Shown here: one piece after another, positions 24,914-33,953 of the stretch
How positions within the stretch are numbered: position 1 is the stretch's first letter
Layout: every line of letters starts with the position of its first letter
Origin: an uncultured Bacteroides sp.
Lineage (GTDB): Bacteria; Bacteroidota; Bacteroidia; Bacteroidales; Bacteroidaceae
Reading direction: 5' to 3'
DNA: 49,863 bases
NCBI RefSeq assembly: GCF_910585845.1
Contig: NZ_CAJUHF010000023.1
Location: 1-49,863 of the forward strand
Notes under the pieces: model-generated
What the model saw: only the letters and a program-made list of their open reading frames with translations
The model's database searches: none
Told to the model about the DNA's origin: nothing
Made by a program: the position numbers and the translations under genes

Positions 24914-26323
24914 ATGAAGAAAAACTATCTAAACAAGATCTCATTCGCTGCCCTGATGGCAGTAGCTCTTACGGCATGTTCCGATGATAATGGTGTTCCT
25001 GAAGTGCCGGTGACTGGAACTGACAGTAGCTTTGTATTGGCAACTTCCGTCAAGGACGGTGAACAGACTGCCAACGTGTTGCTCACCTCACAGAGCCTGG
25101 AAGAGGGTAGTGTATCTGTCCGAAACAATGGATTAGTCAACGATGGAGCTACAGAGTGGGTATTCTACAAAGACCGCTATCTTTACGCCCTGACCTACAA
25201 TCAAGGAAATGCCGGGACAACCCGTTCTTATGTTATGGGTGAGGATGGACAGGTACATCCCCGTTCTGCCGAATACAAAGTCAGTCGTTTCACTTCTTTC
25301 GGTCAGTATGGCAAGTATATCCTTTCAGTCTCTACTGGCGACGGCCTTGCCGAATATGCGGATGCTGACGGAAACCTGCCTAAAATGTTGCTGCTGACCT
25401 ACCTCGATGTAGAGGCTGAGACTGCCAAGGCAAGCGACTCGCGCGGCAACAAGGATGCCCTTATGGCAGAAAACTTCTTGGGTAACGGTGAGTATGTGAC
25501 GCTCTCCGGTTTCGAGGAGGCAAACGGCAAGCTGTATAGCGGTATAGTCGGCATGGGGCTCAGTCCCTACGGTTCTGCCATCGACGGGGGCAAGTATATC
25601 CGCGAAGGCTATGAAGACTTGGTGAAGACCGAAAGCGGCGGCACAGGCAGCGGCTCTTATAAGAAAGGCGAACTCCTAGGAACGCAATACCCTGACGAAT
25701 GCTGGGTAGCTATCTTCGACAATGAGACTTTGGGTGGCAGAAAGCTCATCAAGACCGACAAGATCAGTTATCCGTGCGGACGCTTCCGTTCTCAATATTA
25801 CCAGTGTGTATGGGCAGCCGACAACGGTGACGTCTACGTATTCTCGCCCAGCTATGCCAAGACCTTGACAGACAAACGTCAGCAGACCAAACTGAATGCA
25901 GGCGTTGTGCGCATCAAAGCCGGTGCCACGGAATTTGACCCCAACTATTACTACGACCTCGAAGCACAGAGCGGCGGCGTATCGTTCCTCCGTTGCTGGC
26001 ATGCCGGCGGCAACTACTTCCTGCTGCGTATGTACGACCGTTCCTTCACACAGTCGGGCACACCCGTTGCCAACCGTCTTGCTGTTTTCAACGGTGACAA
26101 TGGCAAGCTGACTTTCGTCAGCGGACTGCCTGAGGCAGACCAGATTTCCGACTTCGGTAAGATGCCCTACGTGGCAGACGGTCATATCTACATGCCTGTC
26201 GCAACATCCGACGGTTATCCGGCCATTTATAAAATCAATCCGGCGACTGCCACAGCCACGAAAGGCTTGACGATGGAAGTCAACACCGCAACGGCAGTGG
26301 GTCGGTTGAGCATGTTGAATTGA
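24914..26323 (+). CDS. xusB: DUF4374 surface lipoprotein, XusB-like
   Basis: The 469-residue protein has a lipoprotein signal peptide with lipobox LTAC (Cys at about residue 21) followed by SDDNG, an acidic stretch that favours export to the cell surface in Bacteroides. The remainder has the repeated beta-strand pattern of a propeller (DUF4374). The homologue XusB binds ferric enterobactin on the cell surface and hands it to XusA; that is established for the family member in B. thetaiotaomicron and inferred here. I use ATG 24914 rather than a TTG two codons earlier that lies at the repeat boundary. Confidence 0.75.
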   Translation: MKKNYLNKISFAALMAVALTACSDDNGVPEVPVTGTDSSFVLATSVKDGEQTANVLLTSQSLEEGSVSVRNNGLVNDGATEWVFYKDRYLYALTYNQGNAGTTRSYVMGEDGQVHPRSAEYKVSRFTSFGQYGKYILSVSTGDGLAEYADADGNLPKMLLLTYLDVEAETAKASDSRGNKDALMAENFLGNGEYVTLSGFEEANGKLYSGIVGMGLSPYGSAIDGGKYIREGYEDLVKTESGGTGSGSYKKGELLGTQYPDECWVAIFDNETLGGRKLIKTDKISYPCGRFRSQYYQCVWAADNGDVYVFSPSYAKTLTDKRQQTKLNAGVVRIKAGATEFDPNYYYDLEAQSGGVSFLRCWHAGGNYFLLRMYDRSFTQSGTPVANRLAVFNGDNGKLTFVSGLPEADQISDFGKMPYVADGHIYMPVATSDGYPAIYKINPATATATKGLTMEVNTATAVGRLSMLN

Positions 26324-26383
26324 TGGAATGCTTTATGCAATGATTTGAATACTTTATATGACGATTTTAAATGTTTTATACGA
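26321..26383 (+). repeat. Imperfect tandem array, three units of 20-22 bp
   Basis: Units TGATGGAATGCTTTATGCAA, then TGATTTGAATACTTTATATGA, then a 22-bp relative beginning CGATTTTAAATGTTTTATA. The array bridges the xusB stop codon and the ATG of the next gene. The ATTTGAAT core also occurs in the 6287 array. Confidence 0.65.
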
Positions 26384-26385
26384 CA

Positions 26386-27495
26386 ATGAAAAAGTTATTC
26401 CGTAAGATACATCTTTGGCTTTCTGTGCCTTTCGGCCTTTTTATTACACTGATATGTTTCTCGGGCGCCATGATGGTGTTCGAGAAAGAAATCAACGAGA
26501 TATGCCGCCACGACCTCTACTTTGTGAAAGAGGTCAAGGAGAAGCCCCTGTCGCTGGACGAACTGATGCGGACGGTAGCAGCTACTTTGCCCGACAGTGT
26601 CACTATCACCGGAGTAACAGTCTCTCCGGACACTGAGCGTGCTTATCAGGTAAGCCTTTCCAAGCCCCGTCGCGCCTCCATCTATGTAGATCAGTATACG
26701 GGCGAGGTGAAAGGTCGTAGCGATCGTCTGCCTTTCTATGACACCATGTTCCACCTGCATCGCTGGATGATGGGAAGTTCTCAAGGTTTCGGCAAGTGGC
26801 TGGTAGGTACCTGTACGCTGCTGCTCGTAATCATCCTTATCACAGGTATCCTGATGTGGCTCACCAACAAGCATAAGCCTTTGGCAAAGAGCCTGACTAT
26901 CTCCTTTACTAAAGGATGGCCCCGCTTTTGGCACGATCTGCACGTGGCAGGAGGTATCTATGCTACCGTCTTTCTGCTACTTATGGCGCTGACAGGACTT
27001 ACGTGGTCGTTCTCTTGGTACCGTACCGGTTTCTACACCTTCTTTGGCGTAAAGGCAAGTGCTGAACAGCGAGGGGGAGGTCGTGCCGGAGGTGGACAGA
27101 CGGGGCATACTCCTCGTGCTCCGTTTGCCCATTGGCAGGAGGTTTACGAGAATCTGGCAATGACGCATCCCGGTTATCGGCAGATAACGCTTTCCGAAGG
27201 TTCGGCAAGTGTGGTTCCTGCCGGGCGTAACAGCCTGCGTGCGGGCGATCGCTTCGACTTCGATGTCAGAAGCGGCAAGATAACGGGTAGCAAGCCCTAT
27301 GCCGAGCAGGACAAGGCGACCAAGCTACGTAGCGCCATTTATACTGTGCACGTAGGCAGCTGGGGAGGAATCTTTACCCGTATCCTCAATTTCCTTGTTG
27401 CCTTGCTGGGAGCCACATTGCCGCTGACGGGATATTACCTGTGGATCAGAAGGTTGGTGAACAAATCTGCGCATACATCGCATCTCCGAAAGTAA
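26386..27495 (+). CDS. xusC: PepSY-associated inner-membrane protein, XusC-like
   Basis: The product of 369 residues starts MKKLFRKIHLWLSVPFGLF. It has four main membrane spans (about residues 10-30, 140-160, 190-210 and 340-360) and conserved histidines near the membrane faces (RKIHLWLS, FHLHRWM, RFWHDLHVAGG, IYTVHVGSWGG) as in PepSY-TM proteins that are thought to act in ferric-siderophore reduction. A Gly/Arg-rich linker (EQRGGGRAGGGQTG) lies in the loop after the third span. It ends the operon; ATG 26386 is favoured over 26371, which lies in the repeat. Confidence 0.75.
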   Translation: MKKLFRKIHLWLSVPFGLFITLICFSGAMMVFEKEINEICRHDLYFVKEVKEKPLSLDELMRTVAATLPDSVTITGVTVSPDTERAYQVSLSKPRRASIYVDQYTGEVKGRSDRLPFYDTMFHLHRWMMGSSQGFGKWLVGTCTLLLVIILITGILMWLTNKHKPLAKSLTISFTKGWPRFWHDLHVAGGIYATVFLLLMALTGLTWSFSWYRTGFYTFFGVKASAEQRGGGRAGGGQTGHTPRAPFAHWQEVYENLAMTHPGYRQITLSEGSASVVPAGRNSLRAGDRFDFDVRSGKITGSKPYAEQDKATKLRSAIYTVHVGSWGGIFTRILNFLVALLGATLPLTGYYLWIRRLVNKSAHTSHLRK

Positions 27496-27529
27496 GTCTG
27501 ATATTTCTAATTAAGTAGATGCCCTTGTT

Positions 27530-27741
27530 CGTCTCGTGAGATAGGTGATTTCGTCTCATGAGGCGAAAAAATCCGTCCCGTGAGATCAAAAAATCCGTCT
27601 CACGGGACGGATAATTTCATCTCGTGGGACGAATAATTTCATCTCACGAGACGGATTTTTTCATCTCACGAGACAAATAAATTCATCCCGTGAGGCAAAT
27701 CCGTCCGTTCTATGGGATGAAGAAAATCCTCCTGTGAACAG
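27530..27741. repeat. Palindromic tandem array, about ten units of exactly 22 bp (CGTCTCRYGAGACG family)
   Basis: Units start at 27530, 27552, 27574, 27596, 27618, 27640, 27662, 27684, 27706 and 27728; the last two are degraded. Each is a 14-bp near-palindrome of the form CGTCTC-NN-GAGACG followed by an 8-bp A/T-rich spacer such as GAATAATT or AAAAAATC. The central dinucleotide is GT, AC or AT, so some units are turned around. It fills most of the 314-nt gap after the xus-type operon. The same family recurs at 43739-43862. Confidence 0.93.
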
Positions 27742-27773
27742 GAAAAAACGACAAGGGAGAGAGCAATAAACAA

Positions 27774-27805
27774 TTTCTCTATAACGATAAGAATTAGTAT
27801 CTTTG
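27774..27805 (+). promoter_or_regulatory. Promoter immediately before a start codon
   Basis: TTTC at 27774-27777 and TATCTTTG at 27798-27805 are 20 nt apart. The -7 ends only 4 nt before the ATG at 27810, so transcription should begin at or within a few bases of the start codon. Confidence 0.6.
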
Positions 27806-27809
27806 CGGC

Positions 27810-28409
27810 ATGAGTGAAGATACCTATAAAACCATAAGCCTTCCTTCCGAGGGGATTTATACCGAAAAGCGCAGCAAGTTCATTGCTATAGCCTTGCCAG
27901 TGCGTACTGTAGACGAAGTAAAATCGCATCTGGAAACTTATCAGAAGAAGTATTACGATGCCCGTCATGTCTGCTATGCCTACATGCTGGGGGCAGAGCG
28001 CAAGGACTTTCGTGCCAACGACAACGGCGAACCTTCCGGTACGGCAGGAAAACCGATACTGGGGCAAATCAACTCCAATGAACTGACAGACGTCCTGATT
28101 ATCGTTGTCCGTTATTTCGGCGGCATCAAGTTAGGTACAAGCGGACTGATCGTAGCCTATAAGGCAGCTGCTGCCGAAGCGATAGCCGCCGCCGAGATTG
28201 TAGAAAAGACTGTGGACGAAACGATAACCTTCCTCTTCGAATACCCTTTCATGAACGACGTCATGCGCATTGTCAAAGAGGAAGAACCCGAAATTCTGGA
28301 ACAATCATACGATATGGATTGCCGCATGGCGCTCCGCATCCGCAAGTCGATGATGCCGAAGCTGAGGGCACGCTTGGAAAAGGTGGAAACTTTGAGAGTA
28401 GAGGATTGA
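27810..28409 (+). CDS. yigZ: IMPACT/YigZ family protein
   Basis: The 199-residue protein has the UPF0029 (IMPACT N-terminal) domain with the family signature DNGEPSGTAGKPILG and IIVVRYFGGIKLGTSGLIVAY, and a C-terminal DUF1949-like domain. Length fits E. coli YigZ (about 205). Members bind ribosome- or nucleic-acid-related partners, but the role in bacteria is not settled. The promoter position suggests a leaderless or near-leaderless message. Confidence 0.92.
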   Translation: MSEDTYKTISLPSEGIYTEKRSKFIAIALPVRTVDEVKSHLETYQKKYYDARHVCYAYMLGAERKDFRANDNGEPSGTAGKPILGQINSNELTDVLIIVVRYFGGIKLGTSGLIVAYKAAAAEAIAAAEIVEKTVDETITFLFEYPFMNDVMRIVKEEEPEILEQSYDMDCRMALRIRKSMMPKLRARLEKVETLRVED

Positions 28410-28499
28410 GAGCGGATAGTTGAGAGTTAGGAAGGGAATAAAGGTATTCTGAGTAACTCTCCACTCTTAATTCTCACTTAATTAAATAAAAACATAACT

Positions 28500-29624
28500 A
28501 TGTCATTCGAAGCAACAAAACGTGAATTGGGCGAACTATACACCTTCTTTCGTCTGCTGGCGGACGGAAAAGTCTCGTTAGGTACGCCGCAAGCAAAGAA
28601 AGATGAGACCAAGTGCTGGCCCGTGGCGCTGGTACAAAGAGAAGAACATGACGGTACGCGCCGTTATTATATCGGAAATGACAACGTCCGCATAGTCAGC
28701 GGCACACTGGAGAAAGACGGCACGTTCATCGCGTCTGCTGAAGGAACCCAAGTCCCCCGCGAAGACTTTGGCGGAGCAGCCGACCTGATACTGCAACTGC
28801 TAAAAACGACAACCGGTTCCGATGCGATCGAAGTTTCCGAAAGCCTGGAAGGATTTCTCGATGCCGTCAATATCTACGACCTGGAGGCAAAGACGGAAGA
28901 CCGTACGGACTTTTCCGTAGCCTTTTGGCATACCGAGGCTCCGTTGACGGGGTTCAATGTACGTTGCAGGCTCAGCGGAATGAATCCCTTGCTGGACGGT
29001 GGGCGCACGGCAAACCTCAAACTGGAACAGACAGGTGTCAAGTTTGCCACGCCTACGGTGAACAAGATAAATGCCCTGCCGGAGTCGCCGACCGAGGTGA
29101 CGGAACGCATGCTGATGATTGAACGCCTGGGCGGAGTACTGAAATACTCGGATGTTGCCGACCGTGTATTCCGCTGCAACCTGCTGATGATCGACTTGCA
29201 TTTTCCCCGTATGCTGGCGGAGATGGTGCGCATGATGCACCTCGAAGGCATCTCCCGCGTCAGCGAGCTGACTGAACGTATCAAAGAGACCAATCCCCTG
29301 AAGATAAAGGACGAACTGATAAACAAACATGGTTTCTATCAGTATAAGATGAAGCAGTTCCTGCTGGCACTTGCCTTGGGCATGCGTCCGGCGAAGATAT
29401 ACAACGGCACGGATTCCGCCGTCGAAGGTATCCTGCTAGTCACTGCCGAAGGTGAGATACTTTGTTACCACCAGTCGGAGCGCCGCACCTTTGCCGATTT
29501 CCTTTACCAGAACTCCCGTTTCGAGAAAGGCTCGTTGGACAAAGACAAGTACGGCTTTCTGGAGAAGGAGAACGGTACGTACTATTTCAAACTGAATGTA
29601 AAAATCGGACTGACCAAAAAATAA
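28500..29624 (+). CDS. HpaII-family restriction endonuclease homologue (orphan)
   Basis: The 374-residue protein resembles the RE_HpaII family (type II enzymes cutting CCGG), from the N-terminal pattern GELYTFFRLLADGKVSLGT through the beta-rich middle to the basic C-terminus. Length is close to HpaII itself (about 358). I cannot place the catalytic residues with certainty by eye. No DNA methyltransferase lies anywhere in the window, which is unusual for an active restriction enzyme. Homologues annotated this way are widespread in Bacteroides, so it may be a domesticated nuclease with another role. It is 6 nt upstream of the nitroreductase and probably co-transcribed with it. Confidence 0.72.
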   Translation: MSFEATKRELGELYTFFRLLADGKVSLGTPQAKKDETKCWPVALVQREEHDGTRRYYIGNDNVRIVSGTLEKDGTFIASAEGTQVPREDFGGAADLILQLLKTTTGSDAIEVSESLEGFLDAVNIYDLEAKTEDRTDFSVAFWHTEAPLTGFNVRCRLSGMNPLLDGGRTANLKLEQTGVKFATPTVNKINALPESPTEVTERMLMIERLGGVLKYSDVADRVFRCNLLMIDLHFPRMLAEMVRMMHLEGISRVSELTERIKETNPLKIKDELINKHGFYQYKMKQFLLALALGMRPAKIYNGTDSAVEGILLVTAEGEILCYHQSERRTFADFLYQNSRFEKGSLDKDKYGFLEKENGTYYFKLNVKIGLTKK

Positions 29625-29629
29625 CAAGT

Positions 29630-30193
29630 ATGAACGAGATTCTGAAGAACATCAAGTCGCGCCGCAGTGTGCGCGCCTATACGAAGCAGCAAGTTTCGTC
29701 CGAAGACCTGACCGCCATATTGGAAGCGGCAACCTATGCCCCCAGTGGGATGAACCTACAGACGTGGCATTTCATTGCCATCCAAGACGCCTCCGTGCTG
29801 GAGGAACTGAACGAGAAGATCAAAGGCGCTTTTGCCAAGAGTGACGAACCCCGCTTGCAAGAGCGCGGGCATAGCCAGACTTATTGCTGCTATTACCATG
29901 CGCCTACGTTGGTCATCGTCTCCAACGAGCCTACACAATGGTGGGCAAGCATGGATTGCGCCTGTGCATTGCAGAACATTTTCCTTGCAGCCCATTCGCT
30001 TGGCATCGGTTCCTGCTGGATCAACCAGTTGGGACAGACGTGCGACGATCCCGGAGTCCGTGCTTTCCTTACGAAGCTGGGCGTGCCTGAGAATCATCGT
30101 GTGTATGGTTGTGCGGCATTGGGCTATGCAGTACCCGATGCTCCGATAAAGGATAAGAAGCTGGTGAAAGGAAGCGTGACGGTCATAAAGTGA
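29630..30193 (+). CDS. Nitroreductase family protein
   Basis: The 187-residue product has the nitroreductase fold features IKSRRSVRAYTKQQVSSEDL, ATYAPSGMNLQTWHF and SLGIGSCWINQL, which bind FMN, and GVPENHRVYGCAALGY near the end. These dimeric FMN enzymes reduce nitro compounds, quinones or flavins with NAD(P)H; the physiological substrate is not predictable. ATG 29630 is chosen; the upstream extension overlaps the endonuclease gene out of frame. Confidence 0.9.
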   Translation: MNEILKNIKSRRSVRAYTKQQVSSEDLTAILEAATYAPSGMNLQTWHFIAIQDASVLEELNEKIKGAFAKSDEPRLQERGHSQTYCCYYHAPTLVIVSNEPTQWWASMDCACALQNIFLAAHSLGIGSCWINQLGQTCDDPGVRAFLTKLGVPENHRVYGCAALGYAVPDAPIKDKKLVKGSVTVIK

Positions 30194-30288
30194 ACGTTTG
30201 CACGCTTGCCCTTACCTGATAAAGTGTGGCGTATGAAGATGCCTTACCGATAAAAGACGGGTGTGTCTAAGCTGCTTTTTATCATAAG

Positions 30289-30361
30289 TTACCCCGATTA
30301 GTACAGATTATCTGACGCGATTCTTGATCGTTTAAAGATAAATCCGTGCTAATCGGGGTAA
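30289..30361. repeat. Inverted repeat between convergent genes (CCCCGATTAG family)
   Basis: TTACCCCGATTAGTACAGATT (first 20 bases quoted: TTACCCCGATTAGTACAGAT) pairs with a right arm AATCCGTGCTAATCGGGGTA with few mismatches. It lies between the nitroreductase and gcvP stops and may terminate both. It resembles intergenic repeats common in Bacteroides. Confidence 0.75.
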
Positions 30362-30411
30362 TCTGTTGTCAGTCTCGGCACGTTGTCCTCAGAAGGTGCG
30401 AGAAACTACCG

Positions 30412-33261
30412 TTACTCGAAGCATCCGTAGCATGTCGGCAACAGCTTGCGGTCACCCAGCGTATTATCTACGCGTGCCACGTTCACCCAGAACTTGTTCT
30501 CGCGTACGCTCTCTATCGGATAAGCTGCTTTCTCACGTGTATAGCTGTGTTCCCAATTGCTGGACACTACTTCATACTCGGGATGTGGCGCATTGACCAG
30601 AACATTATCCGTCTTGTCCGCTTTTCCGTCTTTCACTTCTTTTATTTCCTCCCAGATGGTGAGCATCACATGCACGAAGTTATCCAGTTCGGCAAGGCTT
30701 TCGCTCTCCGTAGGCTCTATCATGAGTGTGCCGTGCACAGGGAAGGAGAGCGTAGGAGCGTGATACCCATAATCCATCAGACGTTTGGCAATATCATTTT
30801 CGCTGATGCCCGTCTCTTCGTGTATCTTACGGCACTCCAATATCATTTCGTGGCCGACAAAACCCGTAGCGCCGCGATATACGATGCCGTATGTATCTTT
30901 CAGGCAGGCAGCCAGATAGTTGGCGTTCAGGATAGCTGTCTTGGTGGCGCGTGTCAGTCCTTCCGTTCCCATCATGCGGATATATCCGTAGGTGATGGGC
31001 AGGATACCCGCACTGCCGAATGGAGCGGCGGAAACTTCATTGGCCGGATTGCCGAACAACGTATGTCCGGGCAAGAACGGAACCAGATGTTCGGCAACGC
31101 AAATCGGACCTACACCCGGACCGCCGCCGCCATGAGGCGAAGCAAATGTCTTGTGCAGATTCAGGTGGCAAACGTCTGCACCGATAAAACCAGGATTCGT
31201 CAGCCCCACCTGTGCATTCATATTGGCACCGTCCATATATACTTGCGCTCCGCAAGCATGGATAATGCGGCAGATCTCTACGATTTCCGTCTCGAAGATG
31301 CCGTGCGTAGAGGGATAAGTGATCATCAGTGCGGCGAGATCATCTTTGTTCTCTTCCGCCTTGGTGCGCAAGTCGTCCATGTCTACATTGCCCTGATTGT
31401 CGCAGGCGCAGGTCACCGTAGTGAAACCTGCCTGAACGGCGGATGCCGGATTAGTGCCGTGTGCCGAAGCAGGAATCAGTATCTTGTTACGGTGTCCCTG
31501 ACCGATGCTTTCCAGATAGGCACGGATAACGCGCAAACCTGTATATTCGCCTGCCGCACCGGAGTTGGGTTGCAGGCTGACTCCGGCAAAGCCGGTAATG
31601 GTCTTCAGCTCTTCGCTGAGGTTGTTTATCAGTTCGCGGTAGCCTTCGGCCTGGTCTTCGGGGACAAGCGGATGCATGCACATGAATTCCGGTCGGCTGA
31701 GGGGCAGCATTTCTGCCGCGGCGTTCAGCTTCATGGTGCAGGAACCGAGGGAGATCATAGAGTGGGCAAGGGAGATATCCATGCGGTCGAGTCGTTTGAT
31801 GTAACGCATCATTTCTGTCTCCGTATGGTATTTGTTGAATACCCCATGCGTCAGATAGGAACTTTGGCGTTTAAGGTCTGCACTGATCGTATTGGCTACG
31901 GGAATATCTTCCACCTTGTCCCAATCCCTCCCGGCAGCAATGGCAAAAATGGAGAGCAGGACGTTGGCGGCAGATACATTGGTCGTCTCGTCGATACTCA
32001 TGCCTACATCTCCGTTGTGGAAATAGCGCAGGTTGACCTCTTTACTGAGGGCGATGGTACGTATCTGTTGTGCCGAAACGTTGTCGGGCAATGTGAAGCG
32101 CAGTGTGTCGAAGTACTGGGCATTCACCTGCTTGTATCCTAATTTGTTGATGGCACTCTCCAAGTATGCGGCAATGCTGTGGATGCGTTCTGCGATGGTG
32201 CGGATGCCTTCAGGTCCGTGATATACGGCATAGAATCCGGCCATTGTGGCAAGCAGGGCCTGTGCGGTACAGATGTTCGAGGTGGCTTTTTCCCTCTTGA
32301 TATGCTGCTCGCGGGTTTGCAGTGCCATGCGGTAGCACAGTTTCCCATATTTGTCCTTCGACCAACCAATGATTCGTCCCGGCATGCTACGTTTGTATTC
32401 ATCGCGTGTGGCAAAGTATGCAGCCGAAGGTCCGCCATAGAACATGGGCGTACCGAGGCGTTGGGTGGTTCCGAACACGATGTCGGCTCCCCATTCTCCC
32501 GGAGGAGTGAGTAGGGCAAGGCTGAGGATGTCGGCTGCTACGGCCACTTTGCAGTGGGCGGCATGTGCCTTTTCTACAAAATTACGGTAGTCTTCTACGT
32601 TTCCGCTGGCGTTGGGATATTGCAGCACGCAGGCAAAAACGTCCGGAGTGAGTTCTGCTTCCGTATATTTTCCCGTACGTATCTGGATGCCTTGCGGAAT
32701 GGCACGCGTAGTCATTACGGCCAGTGTCTGCGGGAAAATCTTCTCGTCCACAAACACGACGTTTGCACCGGACTTCTGCATGTCGCGCGGACGCAGGGCA
32801 TACATCATGCTGACGGCTTCGGCAGCGGCAGTGGCTTCATCCAGCAGCGAGCAGTTGGCAAGCGGCATACCCGTCAAGTCGCAGACGGTCGTCTGAAAGT
32901 TCATCAACGCCTCGAGACGTCCCTGCGAGACTTCTGTCTGATAAGGAGTGTATGAGGTGTACCATACCGGATTCTCGAATACATTCCGTTGGATGACAGC
33001 GGGGGGGATGGTGTTGTACCAACCGAGACCGATGTACGTGGTGTAAAGTTTGTTTTTGCATGCCAGTTGGGCGATATGCTGGCCGAATTCATATTCTGTC
33101 ATCGGTTCGGGCAATGCCAATGGTTCTTTCAGGCGAATGTTTGCGGGGATGGTTTGGTCGATCAGTTCATCCAGGCTGTTGACTCCGATTTTGCGGAGCA
33201 TTTTCTCTTCGTCTTTTTCATTGATGCCGATGTGGCGGCAAGCTAAAAGGTCGCTTTTCAT
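30412..33261 (-). CDS. gcvP: Glycine dehydrogenase (glycine cleavage P protein)
   Basis: GcvP decarboxylates glycine with PLP and transfers the aminomethyl group to lipoylated H protein. The single-chain form of 949 residues is full length (E. coli about 957). The PLP lysine is in HLNLHKTFASPHGGGGPG, near residue 704; other family blocks are MLGLGWYNT-like TYIGLGWYNT, SLLDEATAAAEA and MISLGSCTMKLNA. It is the last of four minus-strand genes with short gaps (lipoprotein, rsmG, MBL hydrolase, gcvP). The other glycine-cleavage genes are not in the window, but lipB, needed for lipoylation, is at 39052. Confidence 0.97.
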   Translation of the reverse strand: MKSDLLACRHIGINEKDEEKMLRKIGVNSLDELIDQTIPANIRLKEPLALPEPMTEYEFGQHIAQLACKNKLYTTYIGLGWYNTIPPAVIQRNVFENPVWYTSYTPYQTEVSQGRLEALMNFQTTVCDLTGMPLANCSLLDEATAAAEAVSMMYALRPRDMQKSGANVVFVDEKIFPQTLAVMTTRAIPQGIQIRTGKYTEAELTPDVFACVLQYPNASGNVEDYRNFVEKAHAAHCKVAVAADILSLALLTPPGEWGADIVFGTTQRLGTPMFYGGPSAAYFATRDEYKRSMPGRIIGWSKDKYGKLCYRMALQTREQHIKREKATSNICTAQALLATMAGFYAVYHGPEGIRTIAERIHSIAAYLESAINKLGYKQVNAQYFDTLRFTLPDNVSAQQIRTIALSKEVNLRYFHNGDVGMSIDETTNVSAANVLLSIFAIAAGRDWDKVEDIPVANTISADLKRQSSYLTHGVFNKYHTETEMMRYIKRLDRMDISLAHSMISLGSCTMKLNAAAEMLPLSRPEFMCMHPLVPEDQAEGYRELINNLSEELKTITGFAGVSLQPNSGAAGEYTGLRVIRAYLESIGQGHRNKILIPASAHGTNPASAVQAGFTTVTCACDNQGNVDMDDLRTKAEENKDDLAALMITYPSTHGIFETEIVEICRIIHACGAQVYMDGANMNAQVGLTNPGFIGADVCHLNLHKTFASPHGGGGPGVGPICVAEHLVPFLPGHTLFGNPANEVSAAPFGSAGILPITYGYIRMMGTEGLTRATKTAILNANYLAACLKDTYGIVYRGATGFVGHEMILECRKIHEETGISENDIAKRLMDYGYHAPTLSFPVHGTLMIEPTESESLAELDNFVHVMLTIWEEIKEVKDGKADKTDNVLVNAPHPEYEVVSSNWEHSYTREKAAYPIESVRENKFWVNVARVDNTLGDRKLLPTCYGCFE

Positions 33262-33283
33262 GGTAGTATCTATTTATTTAAGT

Positions 33284-33922
33284 TTATCTGAAAAATGGGT
33301 TTTCTGCCTTCTCTACACCTATGGTGGTCGGAGTTCCGTGTCCCGGATAGACTACTGTTTCATTGGGCAGCACGAACAAACGGCTGCAAATGTGCTCTTT
33401 CAGTTCGTCAAAGTTGCCTCCAGTAAGGTCGGCGCGTCCGATACTGCCTTGGAAGAGGACGTCACCGGAGAACATGCAGTGGTCTTTGGCGCAATAATAG
33501 ACAAGACTGCCCGGCGAATGCCCCGGTACGTGGATCGCTTCGAGTGTTGTATTGCCGAAGGTGACCATATCACCGTCATGCAGGTAGGCACCTATCGGTG
33601 CCGGTGTTTCATTCCACTGGAAGCCGAACATGCGGCTCTGCTTTGGGGCTTCGTCAATCCAAAACTCGTCTGCTTTGTTGGCTTTTATGGGCAGGCCGAA
33701 TTCTTTGGACATGAAGTTATTTCCGAAGATGTGGTCCAGATGTAGATGAGTGTTGAGGAGGTGTTTCACTTTTAGTTCATTCTTTACGATGAAGTTTTTC
33801 AGTGTCTGCTTTTCCTCTTCGTAGAAGCAACCGGGGTCTATTACCGCTGCTTCGAGGGTATCGTCCCACACAACATAGCAGTTGACGGGGAACATGTTGA
33901 ATTCAAACCTTTTTATTTTCAT
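33284..33922 (-). CDS. MBL-fold hydrolase (glyoxalase II-like)
   Basis: The 212-residue metallo-beta-lactamase-fold protein has the metal motif THLHLDHIFG (HxHxDH), a further ligand histidine in HVPGHSPGS and the aspartate in MFSGDVLFQGSIGR, then YPGHGTPTTIG. This is the set found in glyoxalase II/YcbL-type thioester hydrolases that bind two metals. Substrate is unknown. It starts 31 nt after rsmG and ends 22 nt before gcvP. Confidence 0.9.
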   Translation of the reverse strand: MKIKRFEFNMFPVNCYVVWDDTLEAAVIDPGCFYEEEKQTLKNFIVKNELKVKHLLNTHLHLDHIFGNNFMSKEFGLPIKANKADEFWIDEAPKQSRMFGFQWNETPAPIGAYLHDGDMVTFGNTTLEAIHVPGHSPGSLVYYCAKDHCMFSGDVLFQGSIGRADLTGGNFDELKEHICSRLFVLPNETVVYPGHGTPTTIGVEKAENPFFR

Positions 33923-33953
33923 GATAGGTATATGTGTTAATCATCTTCAGTTG

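Noticed and set aside
27530..27741. Possible CRISPR array
   Set aside because: Spacers are only 8 bp, A/T-rich and nearly the same, repeats are palindromic 14-mers, and there are no cas genes.
30346..32142. 598-codon open frame on the plus strand opposite gcvP
   Set aside because: It is the antisense of a strongly conserved gcvP reading frame, has no family motifs and is Cys/His/Arg-rich as shadows are.
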